Assembly: GCA_963784615.1 (NCBI GenBank)
Contig: CAWASG010000001.1
Location: 310,001 to 374,000, forward strand
Length of the DNA stretch: 64,000 nucleotides
Source: UBA11403 sp963784615
Lineage (GTDB): Bacteria > Pseudomonadota > Gammaproteobacteria > Legionellales > Legionellaceae
Direction: 5' to 3'
The notes under the pieces are model-generated. The model did no database searches and was not told where the DNA came from. It worked only from the letters and a program-made list of their open reading frames with translations. This document shows, piece by piece, positions 34,828-44,051 of the stretch. Positions within the stretch are counted from its first letter, which is position 1, and each line of letters starts with the position of its first letter. A program made the position numbers and the translations under genes.

Positions 34828-36360
34828 TTACTGCACAAGACAACGAGCAGGTTCAGGATCCGCATCCGGTTTTTGAAGTGAATCGAGCAGCCGTTTAAGC
34901 TCGGGCAACTCAGATTTTCTCATTTCACATAAGGCCGTTAAGGCCATAAAATCATGGGCGGCGCCGGCCGGCCACGCCCACTCCTCGTCAGCACTCTCCG
35001 CGCTCGCCCAAGGGTCCCCCCTGCGTAATATCCCAAAATCAAGACCAAGAAGGTTCGAACCAGAAACACCAGACGAAGGCCACCAAGGTTCCGTTTTACT
35101 TGATATCCAGTTATTAAAAGTTAACACGCGCTTTAATACTTTTTCTTTAAATGTCGGAGGAGTGTTATTATTCTGAGGGTCAAATGATTCATCGGGATTA
35201 CAGTAATGTTGAGCAATTTGTGCCAGTGCGTAATGCTGCGCCAGACCTACTACATTACACCAATGCGCATCACTTTGGTCCAACGCCCAAGTATTGCCAA
35301 CATCAAAACTATGAACATACCTATCAAGTGCTTTAAGGAGAGGAGCGAAGTCATAGTGCTTTTCTTTGAAAATATGCCGAGAATTTGGCACGTTTTTTTG
35401 AATCATCTCGAGCTCAGCTTCATTGTTGATTATCTGCGATTTATCTACTCCCAGCTTCCTTTCTTCTTTATTCATGAGGCCTTTTAAAGCGTTAATGGCG
35501 TCGGGGTCGGTAATCTCTACCAATGTTTTCGGACAACTGAGATTATGGAAATAAAATATCCTGTCATTGTATTGGATGCATCCATTATGGCGGTTGAGCA
35601 ACCGGTTAAGTAATGCGTCTCTTTGTTCTGGTGTTTCATTGGGTAGTAATTGATTTGGGTCTCGAGACATTTTAAGAAGACCGCATCCAATGGTATAGTT
35701 TACGCCGCCATCTTTTTTGACAACGTTATCAAACTGTTGTTGTAATTCCGGTACCAGTTCCCTACGGTAATCCTTAGCCTCTTTATTGTCAGTCAAGCAT
35801 TTCAACATCGCCGGCGCCATGTGCCTCACATCCAATGCCCAAGTGGCTAATTCAAAGGCTGTCACCTGTTTAAATTCACGGTCTGAATAATCGACGACAT
35901 CGCCTCGGTATGATAAAAGCTCAGGATAATAACGAAGTATTTTAACAACGGCTTCTTGATTCCCTCGAATCGCATGATAGAGTAAGGCGTTACCGAATTC
36001 TTTGCGATTGGCTTCATCTGTCATATCGTATGGTTGACTCAGAATGATGTCTAGAATAGCGGTGTGCTCCTGAATTAACTCTAATGCAGAAACATTAGTG
36101 ATAACTCCATTTTGTAAATGAATGTTGCCTCGATATCCCAATATTTCGGGGCATTGACTCAAAATGGCTTTAGTTGCTTCTTGCTTGCCATCCTTCACGT
36201 ATTTTAAAAATTTCTCACCAAATCGCTCAATGAAAACTTGTTTTAAATAAAATAGGTTATCAGGACTTTTCATAGCCATAAAATAACGTAAAAAATCTTG
36301 ATTAGATAATGAATTACAAATTCGTAACATGTTAGGGATGGAAATCTTTGTATCGGGCAT
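34828..36360 (-). CDS. Ankyrin-repeat protein (effector candidate)
   Basis: This 510-aa protein has no signal peptide. Ankyrin-like units occur near residues 50-75 (YVKDGKQEATKAILSQCPEILGYRG) and 122-150 (LLYHAIRGNQEAVVKILRYYPELLSYRG). The C-terminal region (about 355-500) contains SDAHWCNVVGLAQHYALAQIAQHYCNP and AHDFMALTALCEMRKSELPELKRLL, a Trp-rich domain seen in Legionellales ankyrin proteins. Such proteins are often Dot/Icm substrates acting on host proteins. The secretion and target here are inference. ATG 36360 follows GGAGAGTATATA. Confidence 0.75.
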   Translation of the reverse strand: MPDTKISIPNMLRICNSLSNQDFLRYFMAMKSPDNLFYLKQVFIERFGEKFLKYVKDGKQEATKAILSQCPEILGYRGNIHLQNGVITNVSALELIQEHTAILDIILSQPYDMTDEANRKEFGNALLYHAIRGNQEAVVKILRYYPELLSYRGDVVDYSDREFKQVTAFELATWALDVRHMAPAMLKCLTDNKEAKDYRRELVPELQQQFDNVVKKDGGVNYTIGCGLLKMSRDPNQLLPNETPEQRDALLNRLLNRHNGCIQYNDRIFYFHNLSCPKTLVEITDPDAINALKGLMNKEERKLGVDKSQIINNEAELEMIQKNVPNSRHIFKEKHYDFAPLLKALDRYVHSFDVGNTWALDQSDAHWCNVVGLAQHYALAQIAQHYCNPDESFDPQNNNTPPTFKEKVLKRVLTFNNWISSKTEPWWPSSGVSGSNLLGLDFGILRRGDPWASAESADEEWAWPAGAAHDFMALTALCEMRKSELPELKRLLDSLQKPDADPEPARCLVQ

Positions 36361-36619
36361 TATATACTCTCCATTGACATCATTATGTGAAATTATAGCA
36401 CAGAATGAATGTTGCCAACGGGGGCCAACAAAAAATGCTTTTGTCCAAGTTCTCTTGCTTTGGGGTGAGGGCTTCGCTTCAGCTTAAAAGCACGTTTTTT
36501 TCGTGGGGGTCTGAACGGTTACTCGAAATGTTGTTAAGTCCGGGAATTCGCAAGAATCCAAATCATCATCTAGACTTAAAAGAATGGTATTTGAATGATT
36601 GATTAATCAGGACAGTTGC
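36361..36619. other. Divergent intergenic region
   Basis: This 259-bp region holds the promoters of the ankyrin gene (minus) and the GGDEF-EAL gene (plus). A 65-codon plus-strand frame (36405-36602) ends just before the next start. It has no recognisable family and no good ribosome site, so it is not called as a gene. Confidence 0.35.
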
Positions 36620-38818
36620 ATGATCAAGAAAAAATCTGACAAGGGACAACAAGAAGGGATGGCGCTTGCTCGTCGCAAGACATTGCGCCATAAATCCGAC
36701 TTATTGTGTCAGCCTGAGAAGTCACTTCAAAAAAAAAACCAGCATCTAAAAGAAGTTAATGCCCTTTTTAATAATTTAATTGAGAGCACCGAGATTGGCG
36801 CTATAGTTGTCGATCGCTCGTTGAAAATACAATTAATTACGCCGATTATTTCCCAGTTTTTTGATTTAAAAAAGCAATCCATCGGACGATCGCTAAAAAA
36901 TATGACATTTCATTCTGACTTTCAAGGTTTGGCTCATAAAGCAGAGTGGGTCATTAAAAACGACTCCGTATTTGAAATAGAGATTAAAATCCACACGGGC
37001 GAATGGCACTTATTGCGAATTGTTCCTTATGTTAAAAAAGATAAATTGGTTTATGGTGCCATCATCACGTTAATGAACATTAATGCTATAAAACTTTCAC
37101 AAACCGAACAATCATATTTGCAAGAGAATCTTTCGCGCATTGAGAATCGTCAGTCTTTATTGGATTATACGAGTGATGGCTGGTGGGAATGGGACTTGGA
37201 GCAGAATACGGTTTATATCTCGCCAAAATTAAAAGAAGTACTGGGATATCAAGATGAAGATATATCAAATGATATCAAATCCTGGCAGGCGTTGATTCAT
37301 CCAGTTGATTCACAGATTGCTTTAGCCAATATTGCAGCCTGCGAGCGCTCAGAATCATCCACGCCTTATATCCAGGAAGTCCGCTTTATGCATAAGAAAA
37401 ATGGATTCATTTGGATTTTGTGCCGGAGTAAAGCATTAATGGACAAAAATGGTAAAGTGATAGCAATTATCACCACGCATACCAATATTACAAATTTAAA
37501 AAATGCGGAAGAAAAATTATATAAAATGGCGCATTATGATGCGTTGACACAATTGCCTAATCGCAGCATGTTTATTCAATTGATGTTGGAAATGATTGAA
37601 GAGGCAACAAAAAACAATACCAAATTTGTTGTGTTGTTTATGGATCTGGATAATTTTAACCGAGTGAATGATAGCCTGGGGCATGCTGTTGGTGATGCCT
37701 TGTTACAGACAGTAGCAATGATATTAAAAAAATTAACGCGCAGACATGATGTGGTTGCTCGATTAGGTGGTGATGAGTTTGGTATTATTATTAAAAACAT
37801 TCACTCCCTAGACGAAGTCGAGCACGTTACACAACGTTATATCCAGGCGTTTACAAGAAGTCTTGATGTTGAAATGCATGAAATTAAAACAACCCCCAGC
37901 ATCGGACTGGTTCTGTTTCCTCAATTTGGTCAAACACCTTACGAATTATTACAAAATGCAGATGCCGCGATGTATTACGCAAAACAACAAGGTAAAAACA
38001 GTTACTATTTTTTTGACCAGAAAGTAAAGGATCAATTGATACGTCGCCATTACATTGACACGCAATTGCAACATGCGCTTGAGAACCGAGAGTTTTCTTT
38101 GGTATATCAGCCTAAATTTGATTTGAGCACAGATCGTCCCATGGGTGTTGAAGCGTTGATTCGATGGAATAATGCTAAATTGGGCGAAGTCTTACCGGAT
38201 GAGTTTATTCCTATCGCAGAAGAGAATAGATTAATTGTTCCGATTGGATATTGGCTCTTGGATAAAGTGATTACAGATTATGAGAAAATCGAAAAGCTTG
38301 TGAGGAATCAGGCATTTTCAATGGCGGTTAATATGTCTATGGTTCATTTGAGTGAGCCCGATTTTGAATTTCAAATTAAACAATTATTAGTTAATCATCG
38401 ATTTTCTTCATATGATAAGCTCATTTTTGAACTTACTGAAACCGCCTTAATGGAGCGCCCTGAAATTGCTGCGGGATTGTTGCATAATATTGCAAAAGTA
38501 GGTATTCAATTCGCGCTTGATGATTTTGGTACCGGTTTTTCATCGATGCAACATATTAAAACCTTCCCGATTAACAGTCTTAAAATTGATAAATCATTTA
38601 TTAATGACTTGGGCTGTGATTCCGATGTTGCCACGATGGTAAAGGCGATGATTGCTTTTACAACAACATTGGGGATGAAAGTGACTGCAGAAGGCGTTGA
38701 GTCACATGAACATTTGGCTTTTTTAAAGAAAGAAGGATGTGATGAGGGGCAAGGATATGTATTGTGTAAACCGCTTCCTTTGGATGAGCTGTTGGATTTT
38801 CTTCAAACTTTTTATTGA
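36620..38818 (+). CDS. PAS-PAS-GGDEF-EAL cyclic-di-GMP regulator
   Basis: ATG 36620 (CAGGA upstream) gives 732 aa. A coiled Lys/Gln-rich start is followed by a PAS_10-like domain (LIESTEIGAIVVDRSLKIQLITPIISQFFDL), a second PAS-PAC (YTSDGWWEWDLEQNTVYISPKLKEVLGY), GGDEF (YDALTQLPNRSMF, MDLDNFNRVNDSLGHAVGD, intact ARLGGDEFGIII) and EAL (GVEALIRWN, ELTETALMERPE, LDDFGTGFSSMQHIKTFPINSLKIDKSFI, TAEGVES). Both active sites look intact, so it could make and degrade cyclic di-GMP. It has no membrane segments and is a cytosolic sensor. Confidence 0.93.
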   Translation: MIKKKSDKGQQEGMALARRKTLRHKSDLLCQPEKSLQKKNQHLKEVNALFNNLIESTEIGAIVVDRSLKIQLITPIISQFFDLKKQSIGRSLKNMTFHSDFQGLAHKAEWVIKNDSVFEIEIKIHTGEWHLLRIVPYVKKDKLVYGAIITLMNINAIKLSQTEQSYLQENLSRIENRQSLLDYTSDGWWEWDLEQNTVYISPKLKEVLGYQDEDISNDIKSWQALIHPVDSQIALANIAACERSESSTPYIQEVRFMHKKNGFIWILCRSKALMDKNGKVIAIITTHTNITNLKNAEEKLYKMAHYDALTQLPNRSMFIQLMLEMIEEATKNNTKFVVLFMDLDNFNRVNDSLGHAVGDALLQTVAMILKKLTRRHDVVARLGGDEFGIIIKNIHSLDEVEHVTQRYIQAFTRSLDVEMHEIKTTPSIGLVLFPQFGQTPYELLQNADAAMYYAKQQGKNSYYFFDQKVKDQLIRRHYIDTQLQHALENREFSLVYQPKFDLSTDRPMGVEALIRWNNAKLGEVLPDEFIPIAEENRLIVPIGYWLLDKVITDYEKIEKLVRNQAFSMAVNMSMVHLSEPDFEFQIKQLLVNHRFSSYDKLIFELTETALMERPEIAAGLLHNIAKVGIQFALDDFGTGFSSMQHIKTFPINSLKIDKSFINDLGCDSDVATMVKAMIAFTTTLGMKVTAEGVESHEHLAFLKKEGCDEGQGYVLCKPLPLDELLDFLQTFY

Positions 38819-38855
38819 TTTTTGAGATAAGGGGCCGAGAGGCGGCTCGCCTACT

Positions 38856-39052
38856 CTAGTACATTGTTCATCTAATTTTGACCGGTTAGATTGATAGCAT
38901 TAAATCGGAATCCGAGCCACGACTGTTAGGGAGTGGAGTATTTGAGGGCCAGCTGAACTGTTCCACTCCCTAACGGTCGTGGCTCGGATTTCGGCTAAGT
39001 ATCAACAAGTTGAGTATTGCTATCGGTCAAAATTAGTTGAACAACGTACTAG
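38856..39052. repeat. MITE-like element, type a copy, after coaE
   Basis: It is 197 bp long with CTAGTACATTGTTCATCTAA...TTTTGACCGG and its inverted counterpart CGGTCAAAATTAGTTGAACA...GTACTAG. The core hairpin is the same as in the copy at 30282-30479. The two copies are alike along their whole length. The right end lies 4 bp from the coaE stop. Confidence 0.8.
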
Positions 39053-39056
39053 GTAC

Positions 39057-39659
39057 TCATCCCACGCTTCGGTGTTCTTGCAGATAATTCTGGTGTAACT
39101 CACTTAATTTACGGTTTAATTCATCAACGGATCCCGTGTTCAAAACGATGTCATCTGCAAGTGCGGCGCGATGATTGTTCGTTTCTTGATGGGCCAGTAG
39201 CGCTTTTGCTTCAGTTTCAGAGCAGTTATCACGTGCCATGAGGCGTTGAATTTGTTGTTGGGGTTCTGAGGTTATCAGTAAGACGCGGTTTAAATAAGGG
39301 TAGGGCGTTTTATCGAGTAATAAAGGGATTTCAATGACGCAATAAGGGCTCTTGCAATGCGTGATGGCCGCTTCGATTCGCTGGCGAATCATTGGGTGAA
39401 GTAATTGTTCAAGCCATTGCCGATCGTCTGGATAAGCAAGGATGTGGCTGCGTAGTTTTCTTCTGTTCAGCTCGCCATCCGAGGTGAGGAAGTCTTGGCC
39501 AAAGTGCTGACTGATGTCAGTCAAAGCTTGCGAGCCTTTTTGAGTGAGTTCTCGTGCGATCACATCGGCATTGAGAGTGTCTATGCCTTGCGATTTGAAA
39601 TAATTTATAGCAAGGGACTTGCCGCTTGCAATAGTACCCGTTAAGCCGATGCAATACAT
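39057..39659 (-). CDS. coaE: Dephospho-CoA kinase
   Basis: This 200-aa protein has a P-loop GLTGTIASGKSLAINYF at the N-terminus, DADVIAREL-like NADVIARELTQKGSQAL, HPMIRQRIEAA near residue 100, EIPLLLDK near 113 and a lid RLMARDNCSETEAKALLAHQ. It performs the last step of CoA synthesis. ATG 39659 is preceded by the end of a small secreted-protein gene 3 bp away, so it is in an operon with 39663-40073 and probably 40076-41689. Confidence 0.95.
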   Translation of the reverse strand: MYCIGLTGTIASGKSLAINYFKSQGIDTLNADVIARELTQKGSQALTDISQHFGQDFLTSDGELNRRKLRSHILAYPDDRQWLEQLLHPMIRQRIEAAITHCKSPYCVIEIPLLLDKTPYPYLNRVLLITSEPQQQIQRLMARDNCSETEAKALLAHQETNNHRAALADDIVLNTGSVDELNRKLSELHQNYLQEHRSVG

Positions 39660-39662
39660 AGA

Positions 39663-40073
39663 TTACTCTTCGTTTAAATTCTGACACATCAATAGATTAA
39701 TATAACAGGTGTCCGGCATGCCGCTATGATGATTGCAATAGGACTTGGCTGCCATCGCGGCATCATCACGATTCCTATAGATAGTGCTTCGCCAAACTTT
39801 GGCTAATTGGTCGAGAGCTGCACATCGCCACATGGGGCGCGTGGTGAAGCCATCTACAAACAATTCGCAGTCTTCTTTATCAATCTTGCATGTGTTAGGA
39901 AAAGCGCTCTGCTTTTTACAAGCATCAAATGCATCGGTCGTCGCTACCCGTTGATAATCGCTTTTTGCCAACCATTGCAGATTCACTGAATCATGAGAAC
40001 TGCATATCCATTGTTCGTTGGCGCTTACACATGGAGCAACAGCGAGGAAGACTAAGATTAACAGACATTTCAT
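39663..40073 (-). CDS. Small secreted Cys-rich hypothetical protein
   Basis: The start ATG 40073 (GAGG upstream; an upstream start at 40136 would overlap the preceding gene) gives 136 aa with a signal peptide MKCLLILVFLAVAPCVSA. The mature protein has eight cysteines in two similar halves, each with a W-x-C/A-D-A-C or C-NH start and a PNTCKIDKEDC or PDTCYINLLMC end. A periplasmic or secreted disulfide-bonded protein is likely. The family is not recognised. It lies between a cyclic-di-GMP phosphodiesterase gene and coaE. Confidence 0.75.
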   Translation of the reverse strand: MKCLLILVFLAVAPCVSANEQWICSSHDSVNLQWLAKSDYQRVATTDAFDACKKQSAFPNTCKIDKEDCELFVDGFTTRPMWRCAALDQLAKVWRSTIYRNRDDAAMAAKSYCNHHSGMPDTCYINLLMCQNLNEE

Positions 40074-40075
40074 GT

Positions 40076-41689
40076 TTAATTCCTCTTCATAAACTGGATT
40101 AAGGCTGCAAAAGATAACGCTTTGGAAAAATACCAACCTTGCATTAGCATTGCGCCGTGGTTCTCCAATGTCTCTACCTGCTCATAAGTTTCAACGCCTT
40201 CGGCAATGACCTCAACGCCCAAACGGTTCGCCATTTCAATAATAGACAAACATAACGTCTCAGTCACCGCGCCCGATCCAATCACGCTTACAAATAAACG
40301 ATCAATTTTAAGATAATTAAAAGGAAAGCGTTGCAAATAACTAATATTGGAATTACCCGTACCAAAGTCATCAATAGCTATAGAAAATCCCATTTCACGA
40401 AGTTCGGTCATTTTGGCAATGATGCTGATGTCATGCTGCAACAAGGCGCGTTCAGTGACCTCCAAGATAATTTGTTTGGGTGAAATTGCATGTTTTTCAC
40501 ATAAATTAAGGAATATCCGGCAAAAACTCTGATCGATGAAGTGCGCTGATGATAAATTAATTGCCAAATGAAAGGCGGGGTTTGCATGCAAAAAAGAAGC
40601 GGAATCCGCAAATACTTTTTTGACAAGACCCAAGGTGATGGGAACAATAAGCCCCGTCTGCTCCGCATAACCAACAAAGCTATCAGGCATAATGACTTCT
40701 TCATCGGTAGATTGCCAGCGAAGCAATACTTCTGCACCACAAGGTGCATTGGTGCGTCTGTCCATGATGGGTTGATAGACAGGATAAAACTCATTATGCC
40801 TGACGGAATTCAGCATGGCCTGATATAAAGAATAATGCTGATGAAGCAGGCGTCTTAAGAAAATGTAGATCCCAAGAGCGATGAGTAAAATAAAGAGGTC
40901 GGCGATAATGGCATTGCGCATCGCCATATACTTCAATTGTCCGCCGTCGATTTCAACGACGACTTCAACGCCGTTGATGCGAATCAGTTCGTTACGAAAA
41001 AGCTGCTTCTTCTTCGATTGCTCAATCATATCACGAGTTAGACCGGTTTGATTTGGCTTATTGATCTGCCAACCTGTTTGGGGTGGTACATTACGCGAGA
41101 CATTCAAAAGGACTGTATGTTGGACTCTATCATAGAGCGCCAATGATTTTACGAAAGGCACTTTAGATGAAAAAAATCGACCAAGATCATTGATCAAAAT
41201 ATCAATATTGATGTAGTAGGTTCCCAATTGTTGTTGAATAATGAATACCGGCTTCTCGAGGTCTTCCAGTGTTATTGGTCCAAACATCTTTAATGGTCTC
41301 GCGTCTTCAGCGATTTTAACAAAGCGATCATTGTGGGGCATGGTGCTGCAAATGATTGGAGGTGTGGTGTTTTCAAGAATAGTTAGTCCTGCTATTTCAG
41401 GAACATTAAGCACAATATGTTGAAGCTTGGGGAGAAGGATTTGTTTGCAGTTGTGGATGTCATTGTCGTTAATATTCGTTGAATAGATGGCTTGTGTTAC
41501 TTTATCGATGAGTTTATCAACTTTGGAGCTGATATATTCAGCCGTTTCCTCAACTTTCTCCGCCATGTCGCGCTTTTCGTTTTGAAAAATATAAAACAGA
41601 GCCAGCAAAAGAAAGAGTGCGGTTACAATCGCCCAAATAATATTGAGCATGCGGTTTGCCTTTAATCTTTTCTGCGTCGTTTTATTCAT
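40076..41689 (-). CDS. CSS-motif EAL phosphodiesterase
   Basis: This 537-aa protein has an N-terminal membrane segment (residues about 15-32), a periplasmic CSS-type sensor with CKQILLPKL and PPIICSTMPHNDR (CST in place of CSS), and a second membrane segment near 255-275. The EAL domain follows, with GAEVLLRWQ (EVL variant of the motif with its Glu kept), LNLCEKHAISPKQIILEVTERALL, IDDFGTGNSNISYLQRFPFNYLKIDRLFV and IAEGVETYEQ. It should hydrolyse cyclic di-GMP under redox or thiol control in the periplasm. There is no GGDEF domain. Confidence 0.91.
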   Translation of the reverse strand: MNKTTQKRLKANRMLNIIWAIVTALFLLLALFYIFQNEKRDMAEKVEETAEYISSKVDKLIDKVTQAIYSTNINDNDIHNCKQILLPKLQHIVLNVPEIAGLTILENTTPPIICSTMPHNDRFVKIAEDARPLKMFGPITLEDLEKPVFIIQQQLGTYYINIDILINDLGRFFSSKVPFVKSLALYDRVQHTVLLNVSRNVPPQTGWQINKPNQTGLTRDMIEQSKKKQLFRNELIRINGVEVVVEIDGGQLKYMAMRNAIIADLFILLIALGIYIFLRRLLHQHYSLYQAMLNSVRHNEFYPVYQPIMDRRTNAPCGAEVLLRWQSTDEEVIMPDSFVGYAEQTGLIVPITLGLVKKVFADSASFLHANPAFHLAINLSSAHFIDQSFCRIFLNLCEKHAISPKQIILEVTERALLQHDISIIAKMTELREMGFSIAIDDFGTGNSNISYLQRFPFNYLKIDRLFVSVIGSGAVTETLCLSIIEMANRLGVEVIAEGVETYEQVETLENHGAMLMQGWYFSKALSFAALIQFMKRN

Positions 41690-41694
41690 AAGAT

Positions 41695-43017
41695 TTATTT
41701 TTTGTAGACGTTATTTATTGAGTTTAGTGTAATTTCCGCTAAATTCCCAATCGTCTGTTCATTTGTGGTCAGTGGGGGCAGCCAATAAAGGGTATTACCA
41801 ATAGGGCGTAACAGAACCCCTTGTGCGAGTGCTTCTTGATACAATGCATGACCCACACGAATTGAAGTCGGGTGAGGTTTTAAATCAGCTGCTACAATTG
41901 CGCCGATTGAGCGGATGGGCCCGAGTTGGCCTGATTGAGAAACCACCTCTGAAAAATAGCGACGCATGAGGTTACCAAGTGCTTGCGCTTGTTGATTGAT
42001 GCCTTCGGTTTCCATGGTTTGCAGGGTTGCAAGTGCCGCGCTTGCGGCAAGGGCATTGCCGCTATAAGTGTGTGAATGGAGAAAAGATCGGCCTTCTGCA
42101 TAATCTGCGTAAAATAAATCATAAATGGCATGATCAATCAACGCACAACTCAGTGGCAGGCTGCCAGACGTTAATCCTTTAGACAGACAAATAATATCGG
42201 GATCAATATCGGCATGATGACAAGCTAACCACTTTCCGGTTCTGCATAAACCGGTCATAATCTCATCAGCAATCAAATAAATATCATTTTCTTTTGCATA
42301 ACGCGCAAGCCGGTGTAAAAAATCGGCGCTGTAACAACGCATGCCGCCCGCGCCTTGGACGATAGGTTCCAGAATAATGGCGCATGCAGTCGATCGCCAC
42401 GCATCCAATTGTTTGACGATGTTTGGCCAAATCACCTCACAATCAGCCCAAAGGGGATCGGACTCATCATTCACATAAGGAATATTTCTCAATGTATGGC
42501 AGGGCGTTGTCCACGCACTGAAGGGCTCTTTGTAAATCCCTAAATCACTGACGCTGAGTGTGCCCACGGTTTCACCATGATAGCCATGTTCCAAGGTAAT
42601 CAATTGCTGCCGTTCAGGATTTCCTTTGAGTTGTTGCGCCTGCAAAGCCAGCTTCATGGCAATTTCAACAGCACAAGAACCGTCACTTGCAAAAAACGTA
42701 TGTTGTTTGCCGGTTAATTCAGTTAATTTTTCTGCAAGTAAGACCAGCTTGGGATGGGTGGTATTGGCACCGATGACATGCTCGAAGCGAGTTAATTGAT
42801 CTTGAATTGCCGCAATCACCGCAGGATGCCCATGTCCCAACGATTTACACCACCAACTGGAAATAGCATCAATCATGGGGCCTCTATCGGTATAGAGGTA
42901 GCTTCCCTTGGCACGTTCGATGATCAACGGCGGGCATTGTTCAAAATCCTTCATTTGAGTGCACGGGTGCCAAATATGATTTAAATCTCGTTGGATCAAA
43001 GCTGATTGAGACGTCAT
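41695..43017 (-). CDS. bioA: Adenosylmethionine-8-amino-7-oxononanoate aminotransferase
   Basis: This 440-aa PLP enzyme has IWHPCTQMKDFE near the start, ISSWWCKSLGHGHP, FFASDGSCAVEIAMKLALQ, LITLEHGYHGETVGTLSVSD, LIADEIMTGLCRTG and the PLP lysine in CLSKGLTSGSLPLSC (near residue 275). It converts KAPA to DAPA using SAM as amino donor in biotin synthesis. It is transcribed away from bioB across an 80-bp divergent region. Confidence 0.96.
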   Translation of the reverse strand: MTSQSALIQRDLNHIWHPCTQMKDFEQCPPLIIERAKGSYLYTDRGPMIDAISSWWCKSLGHGHPAVIAAIQDQLTRFEHVIGANTTHPKLVLLAEKLTELTGKQHTFFASDGSCAVEIAMKLALQAQQLKGNPERQQLITLEHGYHGETVGTLSVSDLGIYKEPFSAWTTPCHTLRNIPYVNDESDPLWADCEVIWPNIVKQLDAWRSTACAIILEPIVQGAGGMRCYSADFLHRLARYAKENDIYLIADEIMTGLCRTGKWLACHHADIDPDIICLSKGLTSGSLPLSCALIDHAIYDLFYADYAEGRSFLHSHTYSGNALAASAALATLQTMETEGINQQAQALGNLMRRYFSEVVSQSGQLGPIRSIGAIVAADLKPHPTSIRVGHALYQEALAQGVLLRPIGNTLYWLPPLTTNEQTIGNLAEITLNSINNVYKK

Positions 43018-43096
43018 GTGATTTTTTTAGTTGACAATGAGTAACGTGACTTTATCATGTCTCATATGATTTAACCTAGTACGTTGGAGAGTTCTT
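43018..43096 (+). promoter_or_regulatory. Divergent bioA/bioB promoter region
   Basis: TTGACA (43031-43036) and a TATCAT-like -10 about 16-17 bp downstream form a fair sigma-70 promoter towards bioB. CTAGTACG at 43077 resembles the end of the local MITE-like family and may be a remnant. GGAGAG lies 6 bp before GTG 43097. No clear BirA operator palindrome was found. Confidence 0.5.
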
Positions 43097-44047
43097 GTGG
43101 AAAATAAAAATATGCGTTGGACAACTGCTGAAGTTGCTGCAATCTATGAGCAGCCGTTTAATGATTTATTGTTTCAAGCTCACTTGATTCATCGTGAGCA
43201 TCATCCCAAGAATACCCTTCAGCTTGCCAAGTTGTTGAGTATCAAAACCGGCGCTTGCCCTGAAGATTGTGGCTATTGCTCGCAAAGCGGCCATCATTCA
43301 ACGCATGTTGAAAAAGAAAAATTAATGTCGATTGATCAGGTCCTTGAAGGCGCACGTGAGGCGAAAGAGCAGGGCGCTTCTCGTTATTGCCTGGGCGCGG
43401 CATGGCGCACACCACCCGCTAAAGTGATGCCTGAGTTAGTGGCGATGGTTAAAGGCATTAAAGATATGGGGCTTGAAACATGCATGACGCTCGGGATGCT
43501 TTCCAAAGATCAGGCGACAGAATTAAAGGCCGCGGGATTAGATTATTACAATCATAACATCGATACATCGCCATCCTATTATGAAAAAGTAGTCACCACC
43601 CGCTGTTTTTCCGACAGACTAGACACACTCGACAATGTTCGCGATGCAGGTATTAATGTCTGCTGCGGCGGCATAGTCGGCCTTGGTGAATCACGTGATG
43701 ATCGTATTGAATTTTTACTCACACTAGCCAATCTGGACACGCCTCCAGAAAGCGTGCCTATTAATCGATTGATTCCGGTTGAAGGAACGCCGCTCGCAAA
43801 AGCCAAACCAGTCGATGGCATTGAATTGGTGCGAACCGTTGCCACAGCTCGAATTTTAATGCCAAACAGCGCTGTTCGATTAACCGCCGGTCGTACAGAG
43901 ATGAGCGATGAGCTACAAGCATTGTGTTTCTTTGCAGGTGCCAATTCAGTGTTTATTGGCGATAAACTCCTCACAGAAGAAAATCCAACGCGAGGAAATG
44001 ACGCGGCATTATTTGAAAAATTAGGTCTTCAAACTGAAATGGCCTGA
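43097..44047 (+). CDS. bioB: Biotin synthase
   Basis: This 316-aa radical SAM enzyme starts at GTG 43097; ATG 43112 is also possible. The 4Fe-4S motif is CPEDCGYCSQSGHHST (near residue 57). Other conserved blocks are RYCLGAAWRTP, YYNHNIDTSPSYYEKVVTTR, CCGGIVGLGESRDDR, PINRLIPVEGTPLA and RLTAGRTEM with the 2Fe-2S ligands. It inserts sulfur into dethiobiotin. It is first gene of bioB-bioF-bioH. Confidence 0.97.
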   Translation: MENKNMRWTTAEVAAIYEQPFNDLLFQAHLIHREHHPKNTLQLAKLLSIKTGACPEDCGYCSQSGHHSTHVEKEKLMSIDQVLEGAREAKEQGASRYCLGAAWRTPPAKVMPELVAMVKGIKDMGLETCMTLGMLSKDQATELKAAGLDYYNHNIDTSPSYYEKVVTTRCFSDRLDTLDNVRDAGINVCCGGIVGLGESRDDRIEFLLTLANLDTPPESVPINRLIPVEGTPLAKAKPVDGIELVRTVATARILMPNSAVRLTAGRTEMSDELQALCFFAGANSVFIGDKLLTEENPTRGNDAALFEKLGLQTEMA

Positions 44048-44051
44048 GACT

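Noticed and set aside
36405..36602. Small frame before the GGDEF-EAL gene
   Set aside because: There is no ribosome site, no family, and it lies in divergent promoter space.
40568..40828. Plus-strand frame of 86 codons
   Set aside because: It is antisense to the EAL domain at 40076-41689.
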